From NCBI GenBank assembly GCA_002450165.1, contig DJYQ01000033.1:1-64000 (forward strand): 64,000 nt of DNA, read 5' to 3'. Position numbers and translations under genes: made by a program. Every line of letters starts with the position of its first letter. Position 1 is the stretch's first letter. The notes under the pieces were generated by a model. It did not search any database and had not been told where the DNA came from. It saw only the letters and a program-made list of their open reading frames with translations. Shown here one piece after another: positions 55,546 to 64,000 of the stretch. The DNA comes from Prevotellaceae bacterium UBA6974. Its GTDB lineage: Bacteria > Bacteroidota > Bacteroidia > Bacteroidales > Bacteroidaceae.

Positions 55546-57435
55546 TTACTTCCTGGCTATTGACTTTACTGCTCCGAACCCCTTTGGCCCCTCGTAGTCA
55601 AATGCTCCGAAATTGATAGGCAGATTCTTGTTGGTCTTGGCGTTTAAGACGATAACTGCACCACGCGTCAACAGTCCTTCACCGATGGCATAGTTGATAA
55701 AGTCCAATGAACGCATCTGGCTTTTCCCCGCAGAAAGCGTATATATGGTTGCATCTGCATTTTTACTCAATTCGGGTAACTTGGGATTGCTATGATAGTT
55801 ACCCACGTCAGAAAGCACTATATCACCCAAGCCCTCTTCTTCGATTATAGCGTTCAGGTCATCCATCATCCGTATGTCACCATCTTCTTCATATCCACAG
55901 CTTATGACAATATTCTTTGCACCACTCATCTTGATGCGTGTCAAGACCGCCTGAAGACCAATCCTGTATAGGTCCCCCTGTTTATCCCTATTTGGCAATA
56001 TGCCCCAGATGGGCAGTGGGCAGTCCTTGAGCACGTCGCTGAGATTGACCTTTTCAACAGGAATCTGCAAGCACCACAGGTAAATGGATGCAAGTACTAT
56101 ACCCAGAATTATGCCAAAAAGATAGATATTCTTGGAACTTTTCAACAGGCTGCTGTCTATACTATATGGAGGAGTGACAATACGCGCCTGATCCTGCTCT
56201 GCCGACCGGGCTATAATCGTTTCGATAAGCTTCTGCTGCAATAAAGTGTATAGCGGAGTAATAATGGCACGGTCGCGGTCAATCTTGTCCTTGACTATAC
56301 GCTTATGCGGCATTTTTCTCAATCGGTCTTCACTTTCCTGCTTATTCTGTTCATATTTAGCAAGACGAATATCGAAGGCCTGTGTCAGTTTGTCAATAGA
56401 GATGATAATGGCTTGGCGCTGGTCCTCGATCTGATTGGTAATTGTCTTCACACGCATAGCGTCCTCACCCATAGAGGTCAGGTAGTTGGAACGGCGCATC
56501 ACCAAGTCGTTGAACTGAATTACGATACGATTGATCTGGGCATCATCGATACCTGTATTGGCAGGGACCACAACATAGTTCTCACCCATGTTGGTCATAT
56601 AACTGCGTATGATTTTCAACAGTTCACGCTGCAACTGCATATTACGCACTTCTGCCTCATCTTCTTTGTCAATATTCAAGTATGTATCCGATTGTTGCCC
56701 AAGATCTACAATGAAATTGCTCTCAGAGAAATCTTCATCATAGATGTCAATATTATCAAGTTCCTTTCGAATGCTGTCGATATTTTGCTGCAAGAATTTT
56801 ATAGTCCTCTGGTAGCACATGTCGTTGTAGTCACGAGTATATGCGTTATATGCGTTGACAAGGCCGACAAGCATCCTATTCCTGCCCTCGCCATTTCCAT
56901 CAATAGAGATGGTTATGATACTGTTTTTCTGAAATTTGGTAGGGTCTGCATAAGAGACATCCAGTTTGGCAGCATGGGCTTCTACAAGAGAACGGACAAG
57001 TTTTATACTGTCTTCCTCGGAAAGGACATGTCCACGTCTCTTTGTCTCATCCGAAACAACCGAATCTACAAAATGTTCCTGACGGAGCATGCGCTCGATA
57101 ACGGGCCGCGACATCAAGACTGCGATTTCATCATATTTATTGGTAGTCGTAGACCAACCGGTAATCCGACCAACAATCTCGTATGACACATTATTGTTGC
57201 GATTGGCATCACGCTCCTTGTTGAACATTATGTCCATCTTGGTCGTAGATGTATGGATTTTACTCAAAGGGAAGTGTATAAACCACGACATAAGCAGACA
57301 GAGCATAAAGAGTGTGATTGCTCCAAGACCACCATGCCAAAGACGTCGTAGTAATGATGTGAAAATACTCTGCTGTCGCTTAGGTTTCCTTTGTTGGCCG
57401 GACAGTAGTTCTATGAGTTCATCGATATCAGACAT
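55546..57435 (-). CDS. Wzc-like polysaccharide co-polymerase without kinase motifs
   Basis: 629 residues: two membrane helices (about 38-58 and 425-445) flank a large periplasmic coiled region, the Wzz/Wzc layout that sets chain length. The cytoplasmic part after the second helix keeps the Wzc tyrosine-kinase fold (AVLTRIKMSGAKNIVISCG) but the Walker A is missing: the SxxGKT position reads GYEEDGDIRMM. The Tyr-rich tail is also absent (ends AVKSIARK). It thus looks like a kinase-dead chain-length regulator, and no Wzb-type phosphatase is present in the operon. Confidence 0.85.
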   Translation of the reverse strand: MSDIDELIELLSGQQRKPKRQQSIFTSLLRRLWHGGLGAITLFMLCLLMSWFIHFPLSKIHTSTTKMDIMFNKERDANRNNNVSYEIVGRITGWSTTTNKYDEIAVLMSRPVIERMLRQEHFVDSVVSDETKRRGHVLSEEDSIKLVRSLVEAHAAKLDVSYADPTKFQKNSIITISIDGNGEGRNRMLVGLVNAYNAYTRDYNDMCYQRTIKFLQQNIDSIRKELDNIDIYDEDFSESNFIVDLGQQSDTYLNIDKEDEAEVRNMQLQRELLKIIRSYMTNMGENYVVVPANTGIDDAQINRIVIQFNDLVMRRSNYLTSMGEDAMRVKTITNQIEDQRQAIIISIDKLTQAFDIRLAKYEQNKQESEDRLRKMPHKRIVKDKIDRDRAIITPLYTLLQQKLIETIIARSAEQDQARIVTPPYSIDSSLLKSSKNIYLFGIILGIVLASIYLWCLQIPVEKVNLSDVLKDCPLPIWGILPNRDKQGDLYRIGLQAVLTRIKMSGAKNIVISCGYEEDGDIRMMDDLNAIIEEEGLGDIVLSDVGNYHSNPKLPELSKNADATIYTLSAGKSQMRSLDFINYAIGEGLLTRGAVIVLNAKTNKNLPINFGAFDYEGPKGFGAVKSIARK

Positions 57436-57441
57436 AGTTCT

Positions 57442-58239
57442 TTATTTAGTGAGGGCGATAACCAGAGATACTAAAGATGCTAAGGTTGCAAGTCCTGAGA
57501 GAAGCCAAACGCGAGTAGTTGCATTGGATCGCTCATTGGCAGCTTTTGCAGAAATAGGCGGAACATAGATTACATCGTTCTGCTGCAGGTACATCTGCTT
57601 GGAATCAAGCAGGTCGCTCTTTGTCAAATCGAAATTATAATGTCTTACCTGACCGTTTTCAAAACGTATCAGCTGCACTTTACGGCGATCACCCGTCAGT
57701 TTCATATCACCTGCCATAGCAAGCGCCTCTAAGAATGTGACGCTGTTGTTCTTGATTGGGAAAGAACCGGGTTTATCCACCTCACCCATCACATTTACGC
57801 GGAAATTCTCAATACAAACAAAACAAGTCATATCCTTGATAGTCTCGTCTAGACGGTTATGCAGATAGCGGCGGACATCGTCACAGGTCATACCTGCTAC
57901 ATGCATTTTACCCAATACAGGAAATATAATATCCCCATTTTCGTCAACATCGTATGGCGACTGCGCTTCACGCGTACCACCAGAACCCAGATTACCCTCT
58001 GACACCGAATTCAGTGTTTGGTTATATGGCATAATCAGATATTTGTCCGCACCGAATATCATGATGGTTAACTGGTCACCAGGGCGTATTTTGACGTTAG
58101 TCTCCGTAATCTTGTTATGCAACTGCACGGAATCCAGGTCCTGGAAATAGACCACATCACGCGAGGAACCGCATGATGTAAAACTGATGCTGACGCAAAG
58201 GCCAAATATAACAAACAACAACAGGATTGACTTTTTCAT
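57442..58239 (-). CDS. Polysaccharide export lipoprotein (Wza-like)
   Basis: 265 residues with a lipoprotein signal (lipobox FTSC, Cys about 22). A polysaccharide export domain (VKIRPGDQLTIMIFG) and a SLBB domain (VNVMGEVDKPGSFPI) follow. A C-terminal membrane helix (about 240-260) fits the Bacteroidetes form of Wza. It forms the outer membrane exit pore with the Wzc-like protein, which begins 6 bp downstream. Confidence 0.93.
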   Translation of the reverse strand: MKKSILLLFVIFGLCVSISFTSCGSSRDVVYFQDLDSVQLHNKITETNVKIRPGDQLTIMIFGADKYLIMPYNQTLNSVSEGNLGSGGTREAQSPYDVDENGDIIFPVLGKMHVAGMTCDDVRRYLHNRLDETIKDMTCFVCIENFRVNVMGEVDKPGSFPIKNNSVTFLEALAMAGDMKLTGDRRKVQLIRFENGQVRHYNFDLTKSDLLDSKQMYLQQNDVIYVPPISAKAANERSNATTRVWLLSGLATLASLVSLVIALTK

Positions 58240-58282
58240 TTTGTTGATAATCAGTAAATATAGAGATTTTTAGTTACAGTAA

Positions 58283-59518
58283 TTATTGAGGCATCTTTTC
58301 GTACCTGATGATACCTCCCAGCGTAAAGATATAGTCCTGTCCATAAGGAGATGACTCGTTTGGATGAGCAGATATGACATAACGTTCCCTGTCCAGTTTC
58401 AGCACGTTGCCAAGGTAGGCGTCTACCCCATCGGCACGATCTACTACGCGGAACTCCATCTCCATACCGCTGACAATATTTTCATCGCTATAGATATGAA
58501 TGTGGGCGCGCTCGTTGGGATGCTCCTTCAGATACTGGGCCATCTTTCTCAGCTTGCTCTTCTGCATATCCGTAAGATAGTGATAGTCCCTGGGGAACAA
58601 AAGGATACTGTCTGTTTGAGAGATATCAGTAGCAGGTTCTACCCGCTTCTTCATTCGTTTTGATTCCGCCTTGGCTTTTTCTTTATTCACTTTTTTGTGC
58701 AAACGTGTCAAGCGGTCATTCATCACATTGAAATAGCGGTTGGCGTTATGGCTACAGTTCTCGAAATGGCGCTGGCCGTAACGGTTGCTCAGACGCACAT
58801 TAAATCCTATGGACAATTCGGCAAAATGACCTGCACTACCGCTGTTGAACTCCTTGCCGTCAAGAGCCTTGTTAGTTATTCCATACAGACCGCGTAACAC
58901 CAATGACGTGCTGTTGGCTATCCTCCAATGCCATTCCAGACCTACACGGCAGGCAGGATAAATCTTTGCTTTGGAATTAATGGGATATATATCCATCGGA
59001 TAGGTTATATCATCCTTCAGTCCGCTCAACTTGCTACTGTAGCCAAAGGCGAACATACCACCTACTCCCGCAAAAAGCCAGAACTGATGTCTCTCCATGG
59101 GATTATAGCGTTTGAACAGTCTGTCCAGGCAAAACATCACGTCAACATTAAGACCGATTGTACTGAACGAATAGTGATTCGTTTGGGGATACAAATCAAT
59201 TATCTCCTGCGGAAAAGCCGACTGGCGGGAGTGATATCCCAACATGACACGCGCGGCCCACTGCCTGCTCAGATGTTTACCGAACTCGAAGTCAAAACCC
59301 GGCCCCAACATCTTGAAAAAAGACTGCTTGCGCGCATACTCGGATATCGAATAGCTGCCACCGAAACTCATGCCCCAGAATAGGTTGTCACCAAATTTAT
59401 AGACCTTGGGCACAGGACGGTTCAACCACAACGTGTCCTTATGCGTCTGCGACATCACGGGCATTACCAACATACACGCCGCAAATACACATAATAATTT
59501 ACGTAAAATAATATTCAT
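58283..59518 (-). CDS. Outer membrane barrel with OmpA-like C-terminal domain
   Basis: 411 residues: signal peptide (about 1-23), a beta-barrel (about 40-250, with GMSFGGSYSISEYA and FWLFAGVGGMFAFGYS), a charged linker (RLHKKVNKEKAKAESKRMKKR) and an OmpA-like C-terminal domain (LTDMQKSKLRKMAQYLKEHP, IHIYSDEN, with the VDRADGVDAYLG part replacing the usual R-A block). It would link the outer membrane to peptidoglycan. A gene like this between UpxY and Wza suggests a structural partner of the export pore, by position only. Confidence 0.75.
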   Translation of the reverse strand: MNIILRKLLCVFAACMLVMPVMSQTHKDTLWLNRPVPKVYKFGDNLFWGMSFGGSYSISEYARKQSFFKMLGPGFDFEFGKHLSRQWAARVMLGYHSRQSAFPQEIIDLYPQTNHYSFSTIGLNVDVMFCLDRLFKRYNPMERHQFWLFAGVGGMFAFGYSSKLSGLKDDITYPMDIYPINSKAKIYPACRVGLEWHWRIANSTSLVLRGLYGITNKALDGKEFNSGSAGHFAELSIGFNVRLSNRYGQRHFENCSHNANRYFNVMNDRLTRLHKKVNKEKAKAESKRMKKRVEPATDISQTDSILLFPRDYHYLTDMQKSKLRKMAQYLKEHPNERAHIHIYSDENIVSGMEMEFRVVDRADGVDAYLGNVLKLDRERYVISAHPNESSPYGQDYIFTLGGIIRYEKMPQ

Positions 59519-59527
59519 GAATATAAA

Positions 59528-60103
59528 TCAGATTTCCCGTATATCTTTCTTGTCAATCTCTACATGTGCATATCCCAGACCTTGCAACAACACACCTACA
59601 TGCAAGGTTCCGTCACGCATATAGCACACCGTACCCTCTAACCCCCTGAATACGCCACGCATCACAATAACCCTACTGCCAATCTCCAACTGACGCACAT
59701 TGCCATCCAGTTCGACAGGAACGTCCGACTGACCAAGCATAAAGCGCAATCTCTCAATCTCGGCATCTGGTATCTTCGCAGGCTTCCCCTCTCCCGGATT
59801 TGTCAACAATCCCCTGACCAAAGACTGTCGCCTGAGCTCGACGAAGCGAGACTCCTGGCATCTGACAAATACTATCGAAGGTATTACCATACGCTGTACC
59901 TTCTTCATCCGGTCGCTCCAGCAATGTATCTCCTCCTGAACAGGAATATAACACTCAAAGGAAAGGTGTTCAAGCCTGTCTGCAACACGCCTCTCGCAGT
60001 TGGTGTGGACCATGATTGCCACCCATACCCCATGTACGGCTTCGCCTTCGTCTGTTACATTGACAGCCGCCCCATTGCTAATTCCAACAGATTTGCTATA
60101 CAC
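59528..60103 (-). CDS. UpxY-family transcription antiterminator (NusG paralogue)
   Basis: 191 residues starting at GTG 60103. The NGN domain covers residues about 25-120 (VWVAIMVHTNCERRVADRL, CYIPVQEEIHCWSDRMKKVQR) and the KOW domain 140-175 (LEIGSRVIVMRGVFRGLEGTV). An ATG inside the NGN domain would cut off its conserved Trp. UpxY proteins bind polymerase at the leader of their own capsule operon and prevent early termination. It is the first gene of a 17 kb operon. No UpxZ, which inhibits other UpxY proteins, follows it. Confidence 0.92.
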   Translation of the reverse strand: MYSKSVGISNGAAVNVTDEGEAVHGVWVAIMVHTNCERRVADRLEHLSFECYIPVQEEIHCWSDRMKKVQRMVIPSIVFVRCQESRFVELRRQSLVRGLLTNPGEGKPAKIPDAEIERLRFMLGQSDVPVELDGNVRQLEIGSRVIVMRGVFRGLEGTVCYMRDGTLHVGVLLQGLGYAHVEIDKKDIREI

Positions 60104-60137
60104 GTTTTTTTCAGAACCACTCGTTCTAAACCATGCG

Positions 60138-60145
60138 CAAAATTA
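60138..60145 (-). promoter_or_regulatory. Possible -7 box of the capsule operon
   Basis: TAATTTTG on the minus strand, 34 bp before GTG 60103. The -33 position is a G/C run (about 60165-60171) and gives no TTTG, so the call is weak. The 348 bp gap 60104-60451 holds no gene; the rest is AT-rich with one plus-strand TAACTTTG (60309-60316) that has no gene after it. Confidence 0.4.
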
Positions 60146-60411
60146 CATAAATATTCACAATATACCCCCCCGGACGCTATTTTTTTTAGCTTTTTATCAC
60201 ATTTTTTTAAAATATGTTTTCAATTAAAAAAAGTCCCCATAACAAATAGCCGACAGAACTCTTGTCATAAATTTCACATAATATATAGCCAAGGTCAAAA
60301 GGCTGGAATAACTTTGGATGGAACCTGAGTGCAGTATGGATAAGGTATAGATAGAGTGGATGTAGTGGTGAGACGGATGCTGATATTGTCCGCCCCGTCG
60401 CATGGATTCAG

Positions 60412-60441
60412 AAAAAAAGCCTCCCGATTGGGAAGCTTTTT
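60412..60441 (-). terminator. Terminator of the C10 peptidase gene
   Basis: AAAAAGCCTCCC (60414-60425) and GGGAAGCTTTTT (60430-60441), loop GATT, with a T7 tail on the minus strand. It separates the peptidase from the capsule operon leader. Confidence 0.85.
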
Positions 60442-60451
60442 GTCTGTAGGA

Positions 60452-62768
60452 TTAACGTCGCATTATCCTGCGACCGTTGATGATTACGATGCCACGGTAG
60501 TTATCCGTAACCTTTTGTCCAGCAAGGTTGTAGCTGTTACTGTACCGCTCGGCATTTTCGAGAGTATTGACCACCGTGGGATCGCTGTCTGGGGTGATGG
60601 ATACGATGTTACCCTCTATTTGCTCAGGGGTCGTTCCGTCTTTCTTCAGGCATCCGACAATCAGGATTCGGTCTCCTGCCATAATCAGCTTACTGTTGGT
60701 TATGTCATCACCGTTATACTTATCCGCCCTGTATATGTGCAGTTTTTGGGTGGGGTAATCGACATCGGTTATGTCGAAATCCATATATTTGTTCTCGGCA
60801 TTATAACTGATATTTCCCGTCACGATACCATCTACGGCGTATTGCTTGGGAGTTTGCTGTCCCTTATTCAGGGGGCTGATGATGTCAAGGGCATCAGATA
60901 CGCTGATAATATCGGCAGTGACGTTGAGCCTGGTATTGGCGAATGGTATCTGCGGACTTTCGGTTGACATGCTTTTCTTGTAGGAAAGCTGCAATGTCTG
61001 GGTTCCGAGGGAGGTCGGCATGAAATCGACATTCCATACGGCAGTCTCCCCGGGAAGAATTTCCAACATGCGACCGACGACGTTTTCGTTGTCTATCAGA
61101 AGGAAAAGGTTATTGTTGTAATATGTTCCGTAGTTTGTGATTGGTATATTAAGTTCGGTAGTCTCACCTACCTTGGCATTGATGACACTGGGAAGACTGG
61201 GAACAAGGTCTACGGTGGGCGGCGTCAGGGTGAGAGTATTGCCGCTGATGGTGGCCCTGATCGTCTGTGTATTGGAACCAGTACAGTTGGTCCATTGTGA
61301 GATACCATTCAGGGTGCATACAGGGACGATGTAGTAGTCACCGTCCGGCAGACCTGCACCGAAGGATACCGTTAACCATGTATCGGATACCATGTAGTTG
61401 TTGTTAATTTTATGGACATAGGGGTCAATGACATCGTCAACAGCCCAACTGCCGTCTGCATTTTGAATACTGGCAGCCAGTAGGAATGTATCTGATATGC
61501 CTGTATAGTTCCATATATTCATATAGACCTTGATACCTTCGAAGTTGGCATCGGCTGATGCACGCGTACGGATTGTGCTTCCGTCCAGGGATACATCCTC
61601 GACAAACAGGGCATCGTACGAAGCCTCGCCCTGTCCGTCGCAACTGATGCCCACAACGACTTCCTGGTCGATACTATATCCATCATCACTGCTGTTTGAG
61701 CCTATGGCCGCGTTATTATTGGGGTTTAGCACCGAGAGCAGGAAGTACTGATCCGAGTCACCGCCCCACCCCCAGTTGATGTGGTAAAGACCGTTATTGC
61801 TATATCCATCCACGACGAAAGCGTGCCCGCCGGAGGTTGACTGGCCCGAATACAGTACCGGGCGGCCGTTGGCAAGTTCGGTATAGACAAGTTCGTCCCA
61901 TTCGTCGGTGGTATATGTTTTGCGCAGCTCGCATCGTACCGATGGGTCGTAGCCAAAATAGTTGCGCAGGGCATTGACGTTCTCGGACGAGTATGCCGAA
62001 CTGCCTTTTTGAGACGCAATATTATAATCCATAAGCAATGCCTGTCCACATAGTTTCATGAGCATTGCTACGGCATACTGCTGTGCCTCGGTCTCGCTAC
62101 CGGTATAATTATCAAGCATGTTTGCCCAGTCGATGGTGGTAACAGGAGCCTCGTCTATGCGAATACCTAGGGTATTGGTGGTATAGGATGGTATGGGGCG
62201 CACTGTCTGTGCGGGGAATTTGTAGTAGTTCAGTATTTGGGCAAGTGCGGTCGCCACACATCCCGTGACTGTTTGCGCCCCACTCGCGTTTTTGGGGCAC
62301 AGGTTGTAGTATGGTGCATTCTGATTCCATTTGGACGTCAACAGAGGGCTGATTGCTGGGTGTTCAACAACTTTGCGTGGAATCTGGTACTTGCCACCGG
62401 TCTTTTCGAGATATGCTATCTGGTCGGCATAGCCCTGAATCCATGTACGCATATTGTCGGGCATCCGTTCCTGGTCAAACGAGCCGCTGGTGGCGTATGC
62501 AAGCACCTGCGGTGCCAGGTCACTGCCGCTGATCATGACATATCCCTTATCCTGACCGACATTAAAAACATAATAGGCGGCTGCATCGCTTGCCTGGGTT
62601 ATGGCCAGGGGTTGGCGGGCTGCCATCCTGATGCGGGCAGAGCGAGATGCAGGGTGACATTTGGAAAGAAACTGGCGCGCTGATTGTTCAGCCTCTTCGT
62701 GGGTTACGTTACGTGCTGCCAGCAAGAGTGTAGTAAACAGAGCAACAGAAAAAAGTATTTTTTTTCAT
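60452..62768 (-). CDS. C10-family cysteine protease (streptopain/interpain-like), frameshifted in the signal peptide
   Basis: The body (about 757 codons up to 62725) is a C10 protease. It has a pro-domain (NVTHEEAEQSARQFL, GYVMISGSD), the active Cys in VTGCVATALAQIL and the His in GGHAFVVDGYS, followed by beta-domains. It ends in a YNLAGQKV ... IVIINGRRIMRR tail of the type IX/surface-sorting style seen in Prevotella. No start codon exists in this frame: it meets TGA at 62765-62767. ATG 62768 followed by A8 reads a 19-codon dead end. With A7 the same ATG gives a normal signal peptide (MKKILFSVALFTTLLLAA) joined in frame. So the gene is off by one A as sequenced. Confidence 0.85.
62758..62765 (-). 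repeat. A8 homopolymer tract at the start of the C10 protease
   Basis: Eight T on the plus strand (A8 in the gene) directly after ATG 62768. Losing one base restores the signal peptide and the full frame, so this is a candidate slippage switch or a sequencing error. Confidence 0.8.
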
Positions 62769-62795
62769 AGTATTGTTGTTAAAGGTTTTGCTGTA

Positions 62796-62803
62796 CAAAA
62801 TTA
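62796..62803 (-). promoter_or_regulatory. Possible -7 box of the C10 protease gene
   Basis: TAATTTTG on the minus strand, 27 bp before ATG 62768. No clear -33. Confidence 0.4.
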
Positions 62804-62893
62804 GCAAATATTTTTTTGAAAAACTTACCCGGTACACATCCACAAAAAAGATATTCACGACGAAAAATATACAAATCTTTTCACAAAAAATAT

Positions 62894-62901
62894 TATATTT
62901 G
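62894..62901 (+). promoter_or_regulatory. -7 box for the 60-residue gene
   Basis: TATATTTG, 24 bp before ATG 62926. The -33 is not recognisable. Confidence 0.45.
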
Positions 62902-62925
62902 CACAATTAAACAATATTATATTCT

Positions 62926-63108
62926 ATGAAATACCCATGTGAAAACTGCAAGCTACGTGCTGCATACGAAAAGAACCCCAAGTCCCTAATTGGCCGATTC
63001 TGGCGCTGGCAAATCAATTTCTGCCCAAGCTGGCGAGGTTATTTCAGGTCGCTGTCGCTAGAGAAACAGGAAGAGCTACGCAAGAAGTACAACTTCTACA
63101 AATACTGA
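62926..63108 (+). CDS. Small cysteine-containing protein of unknown function
   Basis: 60 basic residues with a CENCK motif near the start and one further Cys (FCPSW). Tryptophans and basic residues surround FWRWQINFC. No signal peptide. It has its own promoter box and lies divergent from the protease gene. A metal or nucleic acid contact is possible but not shown. Confidence 0.6.
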   Translation: MKYPCENCKLRAAYEKNPKSLIGRFWRWQINFCPSWRGYFRSLSLEKQEELRKKYNFYKY

Positions 63109-63160
63109 CACCATTACTTTTGTGTTGTCAAACATAGAATCACATCACAAAAAAAAATAA

Positions 63161-63469
63161 ATGACTGCACCGAAATTTGTTATAACGATGGACGGATATT
63201 TCCGTCTGGGTATGGTACACCAGCACAAGGACCTGCTTATTGGCAATGATTCATGCATAGGTGGCGGATACTACCATTTCGACTGGATTGCCAGCCGTCT
63301 GTTACTTGACGGATTCTCGTACGATTTCGGTGAACCACGATGGCATCTGCTCAATACACTGTTCGTGCCAGTTCAATACAAAGGAATACGGATTGTATAT
63401 TGCTACAACGACAGTTTACACGAGGACTTTGACGTGAGCAGCGAATTGGAAATCAAATACTATGACTGA
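63161..63469 (+). CDS. Hypothetical protein, 102 residues
   Basis: A soluble, aromatic-rich protein (FVITMDGYFRLGMVHQHKDLL, GGGYYHFDWIASRLLLDGFSYDFG) without signal or membrane helix. It follows the 60-residue gene by 52 bp on the same strand and ends 17 bp inside the convergent thioesterase gene. I recognise no family. Confidence 0.6.
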   Translation: MTAPKFVITMDGYFRLGMVHQHKDLLIGNDSCIGGGYYHFDWIASRLLLDGFSYDFGEPRWHLLNTLFVPVQYKGIRIVYCYNDSLHEDFDVSSELEIKYYD

Positions 63470-64000
63470 ATTCCACTAAGGCACAAACTTCGGCACCAAC
63501 AGAGAGGACGACAACTATACCCGCTTCCGTTTTGTATATAGTCGGAGTCAAAATATCTCCCAACTTGGCTGCCACCCTGTACTCGACACGCAAACCACGG
63601 ATAGCAAACGTCTCGGGCAATAGCTCCATAGCCATGCGGATGTAGTTGGCATTGTTCAGATGGCGGTTATAGTCGATGTCGGCTCGCAACACCTTTATGG
63701 GCTCCTGTACCTCTCCTTCCGTCTTGGGCAGGATAATACGACGATCCTTGTAGTTCATTTCCAATTTCGGCTCCAGTTTCATCGTAGCGATAGTAGCATC
63801 ATCCACCCTCTTCAGTTTACCTGCCGCTCTGTCAACGAAGGCTCCCATGCTCCACGTTTTGTAGCAGGGATTTCCCTGAGCATCATATATGAATGTGTTG
63901 CGGAAACCGAACATCGGTTTCATACCATATACCGTACTGGTTACTGTCAGTTCTTCCTTATATTCTGGAACACGGATAATTTCTACCTGCCGCGTAGCCA
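63453..64000 (-). CDS. Acyl-ACP thioesterase, C-terminal part (cut by window edge)
   Basis: The frame is open from the right edge and gives 181 residues of a FatA/FatB-like acyl-ACP thioesterase. The C-terminal hotdog domain is clear: VLRADIDYNRHLNNANYIRMAMELLP contains the conserved D-x-N-x-H triad region, followed by LRVEYRVAAKLGDIL. These enzymes release free fatty acids from ACP. The N-terminal hotdog is only partly in view. The 3' end overlaps the convergent 102-residue gene by 17 bp. Confidence 0.88.
   Translation of the reverse strand, partial: ATRQVEIIRVPEYKEELTVTSTVYGMKPMFGFRNTFIYDAQGNPCYKTWSMGAFVDRAAGKLKRVDDATIATMKLEPKLEMNYKDRRIILPKTEGEVQEPIKVLRADIDYNRHLNNANYIRMAMELLPETFAIRGLRVEYRVAAKLGDILTPTIYKTEAGIVVVLSVGAEVCALVEFSHSI

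Noticed and set aside
56305..57186. 293-residue ORF opposite the Wzc-like gene
   Set aside because: Antisense shadow of a clear gene; no signal, domain or promoter.
60104..60451. Invertible capsule promoter
   Set aside because: No inverted repeats of useful length flank the leader by eye, and no recombinase gene lies nearby.

Overview
This 64 kb window comes from a chromosome of the order Bacteroidales, most likely Prevotellaceae or a close relative. The evidence is as follows. Promoters fit the Bacteroidetes form (TTTG or CTTG, about 20 bp, then TAnnTTTG). An UpxY-type antiterminator heads the polysaccharide locus. There is a TamB/TamL lipoprotein pair, a gliding-type (CHU_C) C-terminal domain, a PorT-like barrel, a Bacteroidetes-style bamD / RNA polymerase omega / DUF4293 cluster, and a C10 (interpain-like) cysteine protease. 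The genus is inferred, not shown.

Layout. 1-0.8 kb: 5' end of ffh and an initiator tRNA. 0.8-10 kb: a forward operon of TetR regulator, fabG, pseudouridine synthase, tamB and a TamA-like lipoprotein barrel (tamL), ending at a strong terminator shared with a convergent sugar nucleotidyltransferase. 11.2-12.4 kb: an orphan AAA ATPase with DUF4143. 12.5-20.9 kb: an accessory island with a PLD-family nuclease, a GIY-YIG nuclease fused to an ASCH-like domain, a 75-residue companion protein, an SF2 helicase, an opposite-strand antitoxin-like gene and an MmeI-like DNA methyltransferase that lacks the nuclease catalytic motif. The island is bounded on both sides by non-coding arrays of units exactly 11 bp long. 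dinD follows. 21.9-31.7 kb: a leftward operon joining a CHU_C protein, uvrA, a Ser-type sulfatase, sialic acid lyase, a kelch/sodium-symporter fusion and an N-acylglucosamine 2-epimerase, which together take up sialic acid and convert it to GlcNAc.

31.8-43 kb: outer membrane and repair genes (PorT-like barrel, bamD cluster, uvrB, patatin phospholipase, VanX-like dipeptidase). They are followed by a three-gene unit with a strong promoter: two related, degenerate histidine-kinase-like membrane proteins enclosing a secreted SUMF1/FGE-like protein. 43.1-60.1 kb: a 17 kb leftward capsule/exopolysaccharide operon that starts with UpxY, an OmpA-like barrel, Wza and a Wzc-like protein with no kinase motif. 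It continues through Wzy, many glycosyltransferases and a flippase to WecG and the initiating phosphoglycosyltransferase. 60.4-64 kb: a C10 protease whose signal peptide is out of frame at an A8 tract, two small unknown genes, and the 3' part of an acyl-ACP thioesterase.

The best candidates for something undescribed are the methyltransferase-helicase-GIY-YIG/ASCH-PLD island with its 11 bp arrays, and the pseudo-kinase / FGE-like / pseudo-kinase unit.
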